Below, piece by piece: positions 48,769 through 61,900 of a stretch of DNA of 64,000 bases. The notes under the pieces are model-generated. The model was not told the origin of the DNA and made no database searches. It saw nothing but the letters and a program-made list of their open reading frames with translations. How positions within the stretch are numbered: position 1 is the stretch's first letter; every line of letters begins with the position of its first letter. The DNA is from Tricholoma matsutake (Eukaryota > Basidiomycota > Agaricomycetes > Agaricales > Tricholomataceae): assembly GCA_026075535.2 (NCBI GenBank), contig AP026542.1, forward strand, positions 1,550,001-1,614,000, given 5' to 3'. The position numbers and the translations under genes were made by a program.

Positions 48769-51394
48769 TCAATCATCTTCACCACTAGAGGAATGATCAA
48801 TGATGTTGGCAGGGATATCATCGTCGTTGTCATCAGGGATCTCAATAACATCCTTGTCTTCAAGATTTTGGCTGATCTCCATGTACTCGGCAGAAAGTGT
48901 GATGATTTCATTGAATCGAGAGGCAGATAGGTTTTTTGCCAATTTAACATAAGAAGAACAACACTTACCCCATGATGCCTCATTGAACACCATGAACTGA
49001 TTGGAGACCTTCCCTGTGGCTTGATTTATTTGCTTCAAAAGTGTTGGGATTCGCCCCTTTGCCTTTTTCACCATCTCGATGGTGATTATTCCCAATGCAA
49101 TGAGCTTCAATGCACGCTCAACCTGCAGTGGACATGAAGAAATGACATCATTGTTATGGCGACACTTACCCCTGCTGTCACAATGGCAAGAGCTCCATAT
49201 GGTTGAGAATTGTCAATCCCATGGATCTTCTGGGCACCCTTGACAGCAGTGAGATGAGAAGCGAAGGTTTGTAGGATGAAGGGGCCACAGAACGCTCCCT
49301 TGAGTTTCTATGAAACATATTGATAGCATCAGCCACGAATTGATCGAACAGATGTATTTACCTTGGCGTCGTCACCATCAGCCTTGTGGTAGAGAAAACG
49401 GAGATGCTCGAGGTACTGCATGGCAAATTCTTGGCGATTCTCATCAGAGTTCTTCAAGTCAGAGTTTGCATTGCAAAAGGCAAGGACAATGGCAGTCGCC
49501 GTTGAGCCCACAGTGCTGCACCACGAGTCCGAAACACATTTCATGGTCTGCAATGCAAATGAATGTTTTGAAAACTCATAAATTGAAAATGAAAATGTAC
49601 AAGCTGATATACAGCACTTGATTGGATGATCCTGTGAGGTGCTTCACTGAAGAGCACATCCCAGATCTTCTGCATAGCTGCACATCCAACCTTGACATTG
49701 TGCTCAAAGGGATTGTCTTGCCGAGAGACATGCATCATAAATGTTGGGACGAAAATGCAATGCCAGACCTGGCGATCGATGGAAGATGGAAGATTTTCAT
49801 TCTTGAATTTCTTGCTGGTGTCTGTTGCTTTGGGTTTTTTTCGGTCATGAGTGCCTAGTTTAGATGTGAGTTACAGTGATTCATACATCAAGATAAAAAT
49901 GTGCTTACCTCACTGTTCAAGCGTCTCTTGCCTTTGATGGGAGAGGCATAGGCCGCATCATATTCAATGCCAGCCATTTCCTTGTGATCTGAGAGACCTC
50001 CATCATACATGTAGATAGAATCTGGATCTTGTTTGACTTTGGCAGGGTCTTGAGCACTAGTGATCATGATAGCACTGGTAAGAACAGAGCTGGCAGCATG
50101 GGAAGAAGTGCTCGTTAGTGCAGGTGCAGTGGAGCCATAGCGGTTGGTGCTCAATTTCCCCATTTTGACTGAGTTGGCCTGACTCATAGGGCAGCTTGCT
50201 GGTTTTGCATTGGATGGGATAGACTTTGCCCAAGACTCGACTGAGTACTTCATCTTCCTTGCAGGGGGGTTGCTAAGCATCCAATAGAACAACGTTGTGG
50301 GATTGAGAGTTAGCATGTGGAGTGTCAACTCAAAGGAGTTGTGATGTACGTGGTGTCATTCAGTGGGAGATCAATGTGGTCATTCTGATTTGGACGCTTG
50401 ACAGGGCAGTTGGTGATTGATTGATCTCCTTCAAGCTTCTCCACATCCTCTTTCTCACTCCCTTCCCCTCGTCAATTCCACTGGGGACTATCGCCAAAAT
50501 GCTTGGGTACACCCTTTGACAGATTTTTCATCTCAGTAACCGCTGCTCATGCCTTCTCTTCCACTGCCACCTCCGCCCGCCGCTCTCTCTCACTCTGCCA
50601 TTGTTGCCCATTTGACCTTGTTGAATAGCTGCAATGGCCTCATGGACACTCCCTTTCTTCTTACCCATCTTCTCCATCAATTTCTCCATGACTTTAGGCT
50701 TCTTCAATGGTGGTGCTTCCATGTCACTTTCAACAGCAGCAGAGCCCTCAGTCTTGGTAGCATGCCCTCTCACCTTTGGCTTCCAATGCTTCAATGGCAG
50801 ATTTACTCCATCGCTATCAGTCTCCTCTTCTATCTGTCCCCACCTTGACAACATCTGTGCCTTCTTCGGAGCCAGCGGCTTGCTGTCACTGTCGGAATTC
50901 TCGGTAATGATGGCAAGCTGTTTGGTGGTTGTCGAACTGGCATTTATGGCCATGCCTGGCTTCGTCACTTTGCTGGCAGCTGCTGCTGGAGTCGCTTTCG
51001 TCTTCCTCTTTGGTATGGGCATAACTTCTGCAGATTGAATGGAATTATCTGACTCGTCATCAGACTCATTAGGTGGGATGTATGTATCCTTATTAAGGTT
51101 AGGCCCATCATCCTCACTGGTCCCAAGACCTGTCTCCAAATCAGGATGGCTGTCACGAGGCATGAAGTTGGGTAAAGGCATGGCATCAATGAGGTCCTCA
51201 TTGTCTCTGGAATTACTCTCAAACGCAGCGACGCGCTTGATACGGGCTTCTTGTGCCTGCTTCTTGGCTGCATTAGCTGCTTTCTTGGCATTAGCAGCTG
51301 CCTTCACCTCCACTGAGGTTCGATGTGGTGCAGGTTTGATAGCCAGGCCCAGGCATTTGGCGGCATTAGATGCACAAGTTACATGGGAAGACAT
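48769..51394 (-). CDS. Multi-exon gene of an expanded agaricomycete family (DUF6532-like?), apparently intact
   Basis: Starts MSSHVTCASNAAKCLGLAIK at 51394. The first 288 codons are charged and low-complexity (Ala/Lys-rich helix near 30-50, acidic patches, basic KKPKVMEKLMEKMGKKKGS), suggesting a nuclear protein. Later exons: TLNPTTLFYWMLSNPPARKM to KRRLNSEV (50328-49910); QDNPFEHNVKVGCAAMQKIW with DVLFSEAPHRI (49738-49615); CVSDSWCSTVGSTATAIVLA and RQEFAMQYLEHLRFLYHKAD (49553-49360); GAFCGPFILQTFASHLTAVK and PYGALAIVTAG (49305-49170); then VERALKLIALGIITIEMVKK, FNEASWGKCCSSYVKLAKNL and an acidic end at 48769. The order W-x-x-TIGSTA, FRxxF/GPFxLQTFAxHL, GALALxxxAVERAL and FSxxNWG is that of a repeated agaricomycete family of unknown role. 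I am fairly sure of the family resemblance, less so of the Pfam name. Confidence 0.62.
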
Positions 51395-52238
51395 GTAGCA
51401 AGAGGGTTGTAGGTTTTGTGGAGTAAACGTCAGCTGTGCAATGTGTTTGGTTGAACTTTGAACTTAGCTGATTAAAATTCTGATATTTCCATGCCTGTCA
51501 ATGCTTGAATTCCCATGCTCGCTTCGCATTTATAGTTCTTCTACAGTTTACACATGTCCACTCACCCTTTTCTCATACATATATCTACCTGCCTGTAGAC
51601 TACCCATTTTTGGATTTCCTCTCCTGCCTGCATCCTCACCTGTATTTCTGAACTATTCAAATTTCCAGCTCTTGTCATACTAATCTATACTCCGAGAGTC
51701 CTTGGTCATATCACCTTGCCCATTGTGTCTATTCTTGCCTCCTCTCATATTTTGACTTCCTCTTGTGGTTCAGGCCTCACCTTTGTTCCTGCATTTCTAT
51801 TTTGTTGTGTCTTGGGGCCTTTGTGCCTATCTGTGAGTACAGTGTAACCATGCAGCATAGATCATGTGACCATTGTAGTAGTAGAATCAACCTTGCACAC
51901 ACATGTGCTTGTCTGTGCCCACACACATGCTTGGTTTGCCAACACACTCCCTTTCCTCTCCAAGTCTCTGTGTACTGTGCATCTGGTCAGGCACAATGTG
52001 TTCAACACACTTTTTTACCACATTGTGCTGCCTGCATCCTGCTCAAATTGTTATATCTGCTTGTGGTGTCACTACCTGTGGCTTTACCCTGCCTGTGGTC
52101 ATTCCATATTCATACTCCATCAGTATTTGCACTCCTCCCTGAAACCAAATCTTACAGCTGAACCTTGCTGTGTTCCTGCATTATCTGCACACATTCCTAC
52201 CAGCCTACCCTTTTACCTGCACCTCTATCACAAGGAGA
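51395..52238. other. Pyrimidine-rich non-coding region upstream of the Plavaka gene
   Basis: C/T-rich text with CTGTGC and CACACA words; frames here are low-complexity. It probably contains the Plavaka promoter and terminal repeat, but no TIR could be fixed. Confidence 0.45.
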
Positions 52239-55200
52239 ATGTCTTCCTCTCAAAACATGCAGAACAGTGTCTATACTCCTGCAGCTCATTGCCCTAAATT
52301 CCAGTGTTTGCAGTGCATTCGTCGATTTTATAACAGAGCTGGACTCAAGAACCATGTTCATGCAAAGCATGGGTCTCAGGCAACTAGTAGTCATACATCA
52401 TCTCCAGTTCCTGGCCATCCCCCATCTCCTCAACATTCAGACAGTGAAGGGGAACCTTTACATCCAGATAATGTTTCATTTGAAATTTGTGATCAAGAAT
52501 TTCCTGGCCCATCACCACCTCTTTTTACCCCTGATGATGCACCCATGGATGTTGACTTTGAACCACCATTTCCTGATGACTTTAATGAGGATGATGATTA
52601 TGGCTACAACAATGGCATTAATTTATATGATCATGATCTCCATGGTAGTGATGGTCACAGCTCCCCTCCCATTATTCCAAGCAGTCCACAGCATGAATCC
52701 AGGTCACATGGACATCAACAAACACCTGCAAATGATAAGTTTCTCAGGAGAGTCTACATGATAAACTCAATGGTGAGTTTCTGATGGATTTTTTGTTATT
52801 TCAAATTTTAAATAATTTATGTATCACATCCAGGTCAGAAATGTGATCAACATGGTGTTAATATTGTTGAGGACTCTCCTCCTTCTCCTCATGAATCTGA
52901 CCATGGGCCCAATGACTAGACACCATATGCAGGGCAAGTTGAATTTGAACTTGCTGATTTTCTCTATCATTAAAATCAAATGTCTGCATCTGACATCAAC
53001 ACCTTGCTCAATCTGTGGAGTGCCTCAGCAGCTGCACATGGTGAATCAGCACCATTTCAGAACCACAAGCACTTGTATGATACTACTGATGCTACTCCTC
53101 TTGGTGACATCCCATGGAAGAGCTTCTCTCTCCAATTCAATGGAAATCGACCAGAAGGTGAAGTTCCATCTTGGATGGATGCAAGCTATGATGTTTGGTT
53201 TCGTGACCCCCGCCAACTTGTTCACAACATTATTTCAAATCCAGACTTTGAAAATGGATTTGACTATACTCCATATCAGGAGATAATGCTGATGGATCTC
53301 GTCGCTACCATGATTTTATGTCTGCAAATTGGTCATGGAAACAGGCAGTAAGTAATACCAATAATCTGGTATTTTACTTAACATATAACTCAAATGCATT
53401 GTTTGTTAGGACTCAATTGCTGAGAATCCAGAAACTCATGGTGCTTTTTTCTGCCCAATTATACTGGGAAGTGATAAGACAACTGTTTCTGTTGCTACTG
53501 GCAATAACGAGTACTGGCCTGTTTATCTCTCTGTTGGAAACTTACATAACAATGTTCAACGTGCACACCGCAATGGCCTTGTGTTCTTGGTTTTCTTGCA
53601 ATCCCAAAAAGTATGTTACAATTTCAGAAAGCAGCTGTGGTATTTAAATAAAATTATTATAGCTAATCATGCACATCAAAATGATGCTGAATTCCGCAAA
53701 TTCCGCCACCAGCTCTTCCACTCCTCATTAGCCAAAATTCTTGAATCTCTCAAACCCTTCATGACTGAACCAGAGATTGTTTGTTGTACTGATGGATACT
53801 TTTGGAGAGTCATTTATGGGCTTGGACCATACATAGCTGATTATCCAGAGCAAGCCCTTCTTGCCTGCATTGTTCAAGGCTGGTGCCCTAGGTAAGACTG
53901 TCTTTTTCAACATTTCTAATTGCATTAGATGTACTGCACCTTCTTGAGATCTTGATAGTCATCAACATATTTGTTGGTCTCATGCCCATTCTGACATATT
54001 GGGTGAAGAATTTGAATCAGGTATGGTATGGGATGAATATGGCATTGTTGGCGATGTTATAGTAATTTTTCTTATGGTTAGATATTGATCATTACTTATT
54101 GCTTCACATTTTTAGCCATTTACAAATGCTTTTCCATGAGCAGATATTCATGAGCTTCTCTCACCTGATTTACTTCACCAATTGATAAAGGGGACATTCA
54201 AGGACCATATAGTTGCCTGGGTCACTGATTATATCAAGGGAATACATTCTGAGCGTGAAGATAATAGAATATTAGATGACATTGATCAACAGTGGGTCAT
54301 CAATTCTACAGATTAATAGTATAACAATATACATATAGGATTGCATTGGCACCTTTATTTGCAGGTCTCCGATGATTTCCAGAAGGTAGAGGCTTCAAGC
54401 AATGGACTGGTGATGATTCAAAGGCACTCATGAAGGTGTGGATAAATTCATAATATGTCCCTCAGCTTATCAATTGATTTTGTCAAGGTTTACCTTCCAG
54501 CAATTGAAGGCCATGTCCCAACAGAGATGATACAGGCTATACGTGCCTTTCTTGAATTCTGTTATATTGCTCGACATGATTTTTTTGACACTAAAATTGG
54601 AAGATGGACTAAAGCGCTATCATACTCATCGCAAAATTTTTCAAGAATGTGGTGTCCGTGCTGCTGGCTTTAATCTACCTTGACAACATTCACTTCTTCA
54701 TTATCTTCAACTCATTAGAGCATTTGGTGCTCCTAATGGCTTAAGTTCCTCAATAACTGAATCAAAACATATCAAAGCTGTCAAGGAACCATGGCGGCAC
54801 TCCAATCGCTTCAATGCTCTTGGCCAGATGTTACTTACAAATCAATGGCTTGATAAGCTAGCAGCAGCATGGGTTGATTTTGTTCACCACAAAATCCTTG
54901 ATGGAACATCTCTTGACTGGGCGTTATCTAGAATTGGTGCATAAATTTATCATCTTCAAATATATAATTGCTAATTTGTTAACATGCAGCTATACATACC
55001 AACCCTCAACATGATTCAGAACAAGAATCAGTATTACAAGATCATGGCAGCAATACTGGCCCTGAGCTAGAAGCTACACAGCCCCTGGCTGGTAATATAT
55101 TTGCAGATAATGAAGACAATGACGGTGATGTGATAGCTGGTCCAACAGTAGAAGCCCATGTTAACCTGGCTAAGACTGCTAGTAAGTGCATTAATCATTA

Positions 55201-55881
55201 TAATAACTGATACTCACACATTTCAGCAGTCTCTCGTATTTATCCAAATGATCTTGCAGAGACATTGATCAACATGATCTCAACCTTCTTATTCAACAGT
55301 TTCTGTACACCCAAACACATCCACAATTATCTCTAAGTCAAGCACCAGAACCCCTCGATTTACCCCCATTCAATGACAAAATTACCATATATCCCTCTTC
55401 TGTGGCCACATTTTATTCTCCAAGTGACATATCTGGAGTAGGGGGTATGCGTAATGAGCACATTCATGCTGCCAAGTCATGGAGGAAAGGCCCAGCCCAT
55501 CATGATTGCATCTTTGTAGAAACAGATCCAGATGCTCCTGGAATGGCTGGTCTTGACATTGCTCATGTCTGCCTCTTTTTCTCATGTACATTTGATGGTG
55601 TCAAGTATCCATGTGCTCTTGCACAGTGGTTTTCACGAGTTGGTCAATCAGCAGATCTGGGAACTGGAATGTGGGTTGTTGAGCCTGATGTTACAGATGA
55701 TGGAGTACCCATTGCTTCAGTGATTCATCTTGATACTATTGTTCGAGCAGCACATCTCCTACCAGTATTCAAGGATGAATTTGTTTCAAGAGATCTTCTC
55801 TTTTCTGATATGCTAGATAAGTTTCAATTGTTTTATGTAAATAAATTCATTGACCATCATGCTTTTGAGATTGCTTTCTAG
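52239..55881 (+). pseudogene. Plavaka-type transposase with N-terminal C2H2 finger, two nonsense codons
   Basis: Starts MSSSQNMQNSVYTPAAHCPK at 52239. C2H2 finger C-x2-C-x12-H-x4-H (FQCLQCIRRFYNRAGLKNH). An acidic linker ends at the intron from 52772. Exon 2 reads GQKCDQHGVNIVEDSPPSPH and VEFELADFLYH but contains in-frame TAG (52917-52919, Trp expected) and TAA (52971-52973). Then LLNLWSASAAAHGESAPFQN, PSWMDASYDVWFRDPRQLVH, FMSANWSWKQA, STGNNEYWPVYLSVGNLHNN-like text near 53500, SLAKILESLKPFMTEPEIVC and CTDGYFWRVIYGLGPYIADY (RNase H-like core), VPTEMIQAIRAFLEFCYIAR and ITESKHIKAVKEPWRHSNRF near 54760. The last exon (55402-55881) reads ATFYSPSDISGVGGMRNEHI with RAAHLLPVF and a stop at 55881, the DUF6830-like end. 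Plavaka elements are basidiomycete DNA transposons; the transposase would move its element. Confidence 0.85.
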
Positions 55882-56506
55882 TTATCATTTACTTTTACAT
55901 ATAGCTTTCTCTTGCACATATACTATAGATTTAATGAAGTTTATTGACATTGAATGAAAGAATGTTGAATATATTAACTGTTATAACCACAATTATGCCT
56001 TTCATACTATGCTCTATTTTATTCTAACTTCTCTCGGACTCAAAATCTTGTTCTGAAACCAGCAGTAGACATGCACATTCACACAGTGTCTGTGTTCTTC
56101 TCATGTGCCTCACTTCTTCTGCACATTGGAGATGTGCAATCTTGTGGGAACATGCTGAGAATGCAAGCAAGAAAAGCATGGGCAGAACACTCTATTGCAG
56201 TGGTATTATGCATGCAATGACCCGCATTCTTCTTATGGTTGAGCCTTTCCTGCAACTCAGCAATATCCTTGTAGTTACCTGCACTGTCTCACATGTTCCT
56301 TTCTATTTGATATTTACTATATGAAATCATGTTTTCACTTCCTTTCCATTCCATGCTATCATTAGTGCACTACCTATGCTCTGTTCTCATGTATATAAGT
56401 CTATAGTATTGTTTGTAATACCTTAGTCTGATAATTACACTCAATTGACACCAAATTTGCTACTTGTTGTCTTGTGCATTAGTTCTTAAGCCTGCTTGCC
56501 TTGTGT
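55882..56506. other. Non-coding, 3' flank of the Plavaka element
   Basis: AT-rich then C/T-rich text like that at 51400-52200. No gene. Ends with GTGT (56503-56506), the left target duplication of the next element. Confidence 0.45.
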
Positions 56507-56631
56507 TGGAGTGGTGTGAGGCACCACTCCAGGTGATCATGTGACCTTGTTGATAGAACTGTAGCTAGTCACATGTTAGTAGTTCATCTTGCTATACCAT
56601 CCCACTTGCGCATTCTGGGAAGGAGACCTCA
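56507..56631 (+). repeat. Left terminal direct repeat
   Basis: TGGAGTGGTGTGAGGCACC...GGAAGGAGACCTCA. Partner at 58825-58950. Confidence 0.85.
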
Positions 56632-56823
56632 TCTCCATCTTGGTGATGAGAGTGTTTTTCGTGCTTTAACATGCTGCTAGCTGCTCTCTCAGGCTTTCTC
56701 AGGCTTTTCCAGAAAAGGTTGTTGTCTATTCTTGGGCCTCTGTCTATTTCCAAACTCTGTTATTATTCTGTCACCAAAAACCATCTGCCATAAACCTGTA
56801 TAACTGTTTAACAGCTTGAAAAC

Positions 56824-57330
56824 ATGCCCGGCCCTGGATATTGGAAGAAGTCCTCAAAAAAGCGAACTACTGCTCCCGATGCAGCCGTTGCGTCACCTGC
56901 AAATGACACTGCAAGCACGGCATCAGAATCAACACTGTCAGCCTGCTACAACTTCCACAGCTTCCTCGAAATGACAGACTGCAAGAGCATCACCCAATTC
57001 TGTGACTGGGCATCTGCCACTAGCGATGGTGCAAACCTCAGATTACTCTGGAGCTGTGAAGTGGAGGAAGGCAAGAAGATCGGAGTAAAGCAAGGGAAGA
57101 AAGAAGGTCTAAAGGAAGAAATAGAGAAAGGAATGAACCTGGGTCGAGAGGAAGGATACTGGCTTGCAAAAAACACATTCAACAACATAATACATGCAGT
57201 AAAAACCAAGGAACAGGCAAACGACAGCCTGCAATGGATGTCAAAGACCACCCAAACTACCCCCAACTCCACTGCAAATGCTGTTACACAAACTGCACTC
57301 AATGACAAGTCGCCGCCACCACAACTATGA
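56824..57330 (+). CDS. Element ORF: N-terminal part of a coiled-coil, Glu/Lys/Gly-rich protein
   Basis: 168 codons, ATG at 56824, MPGPGYWKKSSKKRTTAPDA. A conserved-looking block FHSFLEMTDCKSITQFCDWA is followed by a charged helix with a regular Gly pattern, EEGKKIGVKQGKKEGLKEEI and MNLGREEGYWLAKNTFNNII, and a Thr/Asn-rich tail. Repeated agaricomycete proteins share the G-x3-G-x3-EEGY helix. The stop at 57328-57330 may be a mutation, because downstream sequence still encodes a family-like C-terminus (see next entry). The function is unknown; a structural, gag-like role is a guess. Confidence 0.6.
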   Translation: MPGPGYWKKSSKKRTTAPDAAVASPANDTASTASESTLSACYNFHSFLEMTDCKSITQFCDWASATSDGANLRLLWSCEVEEGKKIGVKQGKKEGLKEEIEKGMNLGREEGYWLAKNTFNNIIHAVKTKEQANDSLQWMSKTTQTTPNSTANAVTQTALNDKSPPPQL

Positions 57331-58655
57331 AAAAATGCTGGGATGTCAACAGACCCCCCCAACTTGTCTCGAAACACCTCCATCCACATTGTTACCAGCA
57401 ACCCCTTCCCTGCCAACAGTGCCATGTCACCACTGACAATGTCTGCAGCACAGCCAACATCATTGACAACGACAATGATGACCTTTTCCCTGCCTTCAAA
57501 ACTGCTACCAGCATCTCGCAAATGACAGCACACACTGCCGAGTCGATCCAACCCACCCCTGCAGAGTCCCCAGCCCCTCATCTCACACCCAGAACTGGCA
57601 ATTGCCACTGCCATGTCACTACCAACAACGGCAACATTATCTGCTGCAACCACTCTGGAAACGATGACCCGGGTCTCATCTAGCATGCAAACGACTGCTG
57701 CCACTCTATGTACTGATTGCCAGGTCCTAAACAACATACAACGATGGTCTACAGCACAGCAGACCTAGTCTCACAACAATGAGCAAACATGCTCATCAAA
57801 ACGAGCTGTCTGCTCTACAGAATGGTTCTGCATGCCCCAGGACTCTCAACAATGATCCAGGAGCTGTCCCATGTCACCCTGCTCCCCCCAACTCGCTCCC
57901 CAGACCCCCATTCGCTCCGAAACACCCAGTGTGACTGCCACATCATCATCAATGTGTTTGTTGACGACAACCAAATCCCCTGCTCTGCCCAACTCAGAAC
58001 CACCACCAACAGCTCCAGAACGATGATGTGCATAGCCAGAACCAGCAAAACAGCCCTGAAATGTGTCCCAAAACCTTAGCTTGCCCCTGAAACCCCAGTG
58101 ACAAACTGTTTTGCTGCTGCCCACATCATACACCCCTGCCGCCTCATTAACGATGCCACCAACAACTGCTGACAGGCCCTGTTCACCATCTGTAGTCCCA
58201 TTTCTGCCTGCACATCCCTGCTCACCCTTCCTCGACCCTAAATGAACTGTTTTGCCACCTCCTGCATGTTTTGACTGGGCTGACAATGCCGCATCATTGC
58301 CTACTACTTCAAGTACCCAGCTGCGAGAAATCTTGGGCCTGAAGATAGGCTGTCCACAGCCATTTGGGACACTACAATGATGGACAAGACAGCAATGGGC
58401 GCCCCCACAATTTTTTTCATCTCAAAATGTTTTTCATGTAGCCCTGCCCCTGCCATCTCCCACTGCATCTCCACAATTTATTACTCAATGACATCCCACC
58501 GGTATAGGACCAGGAAGACCTGTTGTCACCATTCCTGTTGGAGTAGCACCTGTACCTGCTGCTCCCATTCCGAAACTTGACTGGGATCAAGACCCCTGAC
58601 TTGCCGACTTGAGTAGGGCCCTTTGGGCACTGGGATGGGCACCCCCCTGTTGAGT
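57331..58655 (+). pseudogene. Decayed C-terminal part of the element ORF
   Basis: Ser/Thr/Pro-rich frames with many TGA and TAG stops. The end reads KLDWDQDP-stop-LADLSRALWALGW near 58575-58645, resembling a conserved terminal motif of the same protein family (LDW-x-x-DPRL-x-x-L-x-x-AL-x-x-LGW), with the Arg codon turned into TGA. Confidence 0.5.
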
Positions 58656-58824
58656 TATGTTTTTTATTTTATTTTTTATATCAACCATAGATTTTCTCTT
58701 TTTTGAGCTACAAAATTTTAGATTTTAGATCATTCTTATTTTCCTTTTTTGTATGGTTCCTTCTTTTTTTCTGGTTGTTTTTCTTCTGGGCAACAAGGAC
58801 ATCACCATTTGGGACATGGGTGGA

Positions 58825-58950
58825 TGGAGTGATGTGAGGCACCACTCCAGGTGATCACATGACCTTGTTGATAGAACTGTAGCTAGTCACATGTTAGAAG
58901 TTCATCTTGCTATACCATCCCACTTGCGCATTCTGGGAAGGAGACCTCCA
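58825..58950 (+). repeat. Right terminal direct repeat
   Basis: TGGAGTGATGTGAGGCACC...GGAAGGAGACCTCCA. Confidence 0.85.
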
Positions 58951-58954
58951 GTGT

Positions 58955-61900
58955 CTCTAGCATGCAACACCACTCAAAGTTATGGACACATAAGCACAGG
59001 GAGGCACAGCTCACTGTACTTGTGTAGCTGAAGCCAAGTCTGTTCTGCCCTTGTAGGTTGCCACACAGCTTGCTCACTCCACATGCATATTGTGCTCTAC
59101 TTGCACAGTTGTCTTTAATCAGCTCATAGATTTGGCCCTCATCTGCCTTACCCTACTTCTGTCTCTCACATGTCTTGGATTGTAACATTAACATGTTTCT
59201 CTCTATGTTGCATAGCTTGCACATAAGATGTTAACCATGCACCTCCCTGCATTTCTCTCTCCTCCACTCTTGCTTCCACACTTAAAAGAATGCCCATACA
59301 ACATTTCAATGGCAAGACTTGAAAAGATTCATGGGCTTACAAGTGCTGAGGGACAAGGAGATAATGTATGGGAGGAAGGGTAGAAAAAGGCAATAGCACA
59401 CAGGCTGAGGTTGGAGGTTTGAAGTGTTAGTCTGGACCATTGAATGGGCACATTCATGATGTATTCCCTAATAACCATGAATTTGAGAGTGGATCTAGGC
59501 TAGGTGGCAGCTTGAGTGGAAATTTGGGTCTGCAAGGCACCAAGTCATCTCCAAATTTTCTGTTCTGGAGCAGCTCCACATTTGCATTCCAGACCAGGAA
59601 AGCTGTTATGAACTGACAGATGGGCAGAGAATCTTGTGAACAGATAGAGATCAGAGCTTCATGAGTGCAAATTAAATCATATGGAAAAGTGCTGACTTGT
59701 TTCTGCAAGTGTGAGAACATGTGAGGTGAGCACAGAACATGCAGGAGAGAGCATGGGAACATGTGCAGAAGAGTGGAGCTAACACAGTAAAGTGTTGCAA
59801 TGCAAAGCAAGAGTTGTGCAGAAGAGAGAGAGCAAAATAGTGCAGACACATGATGAATACAGAGGTGCTCATGGAGGAAACTATGATGAGCATAAGCCTT
59901 CTCATCCAAGAGGGGAACATACACAGCTCCAAGGAACTGGGGAACAGATGGGCTTTTGTCTTTGACCATGCTGAGCAAGCTGATTGTGCCCTGGCTTAGT
60001 GACAAGCCCAGATTTTGGAGATGGAGTAAAGGAGATGAGAGCGAAGGAGAGAATGAGACAGAGAACAACAATGAGTGTATTTTAGTGTCAATGCATGGAT
60101 AAGCATGGACAGATACAGACAACAGAGACAAGTACAAAAGTACAAGCAGTAATGAAGTTGTCATAAATGGAGCAAATTGAAGTTGATAACAAAGTTCAGA
60201 ACAGGAGTGGAAAACTATGCTACTTAAGAGTGAGAGAAGTGAGGGAGGTGCAGAGTACTGCAATGACATAATATGGGTACAAACATAACAAAAATAGTAG
60301 TGAGCATATTTTAAATGAACAAATTAAATGAACTACAATTATGGACATGAAACATAGTTGATAGCAGATAGCAGATAGCACAAGTGCAGAAAGAGCTGTG
60401 AGGTGCAGAGAAGGCAAGATGGATCAGTGACCAAGGTAGCTACATAGTTGTGCATTGGGAATAGCACTTGCAGGACAAATGTGTGTACAAAAGCACAACA
60501 AGAGTGTTTTGCAGGACCTCACTTGACAATGCTTGACTACAGAACATTGTGGAGATATCACATAGAATGAAACTTTGTCTGCAGAGATTCAAAATTGCTT
60601 GAAACATGTGCAAAAGCATAACAAGGGCTAAGTGCTAGCTGGAATAACTTGTAACTTGCTTGCAGTGTGCTGTGGGGGTAGTATGAATAGTCACACATGT
60701 GACAGATATCGTGGGGAACATAGGGAAAATATGTGACAGTGGGGGGACAATTATGGGTTATATAACAAAAGCAGTACAATTGAATGCTGATTGTAGAAGT
60801 GAACTCTCACTTTGAGATTGGACCATCAGCTGATTGATGGTAGGTGGGGATGTTTGTCCTGAAACTGGAGGTTTGCCTACCCAAAGATGCCACTCCAAGG
60901 TTTCTCTGAGAGCATGCTCACATCTGCGTATTTGTTATGAACTAGTTACAACATGGGGATTGGGGGGTCAGGAATAGCTTTGTGGGAAACAGAACAGATG
61001 TTAGGTGAGTGCAGAGCTAGCAGAACTAAACAGTTTTGGCTTCAACTACTTTCCTAATAGAGTTGCACCCCTACTCGCTTTTTCAAGGTGACTGTAATTT
61101 TGGGAAAACAGATAAGAGTGCTCCAGGTGGATGTGAGTAGAGCACACACACATGGAAGCAAGAGCAAGGAGAGAGAGAGAATAGTAATTCAGCAAGATGC
61201 ACAGGTAACGTCTTGCACGTGAGCTACATGAGGCAGAGAGAGTTTGCAGGATTTAACAGACAGAGTTGAGGGTGGTAGAAATTCAATTAACAAGTGAAGT
61301 ATACTACAGAGTGGCAAGTAGTTTAAGTATTACACTAGAATTTGCAATAAACCTTGTAGAAGAGATGTGGACTCAATCTATGAGTACTAAAATAAGAGCG
61401 GAACAATGGAAGGAAGAGTGATAAACTAATAGCATGAGTATGAACAGTACAAGTATAGCACAGATGCACATGGCACATGGAGACAGGCACAGGTACCTCA
61501 GAGGAGATAGCACTTGCAGTGGTCATGAGATTGTAGCTATTACAAGAAGGAGTTCTGTGGGTGAGTGAGCAAGGCATGTGCATGCAAAGCATACACAGCA
61601 CACTGAGGGAGAGTAGCACAGAGACTGAGGGATGCACAGGAAAGAACACACATTGAATGCAGTATGCTACAGTGACACACTAGGGTCACATGGGTGCACA
61701 CTTGAATCACACGAGCAAGAAGCATAACCTAGTACTTGGTGCCTACATTTCCAGGTAGTTGGTGGGTGTTATGGCAGAAAATGATGGGACATAGCACCAT
61801 TTCTCATGGGGGTAGACCAGACAGTTTTGCCCAGGCTCAATTTAAATAACACTTATCTTGCATAAACTTCCAAGCAATAATCAAGGAGGTGAGGAAAGCT

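Larger units (their letters stand above)
56507..58950 (+). mobile_element. Small element with about 125-bp direct terminal repeats and one ORF
   Basis: Direct repeats 56507-56631 and 58825-58950 are nearly identical (about five differences). They begin TGGAG and end CTCCA, inverted ends as in LTRs, and GTGT flanks both sides (56503-56506, 58951-58954). Each repeat opens with a perfect hairpin TGGAGTGGTG-N5-CACCACTCCA (one change in the second copy). At 2.4 kb with LTR-like ends and no pol, it resembles a TRIM-like retroelement that carries a gene. Primer-binding and polypurine sites are not convincing. Confidence 0.72.

Noticed and set aside
59454..60269. 271-codon open frame on the minus strand
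   Set aside because: Leu/Ser/His-rich with no domain, in a long C/T-biased stretch where stops are rare on that strand. Not supported as a gene.
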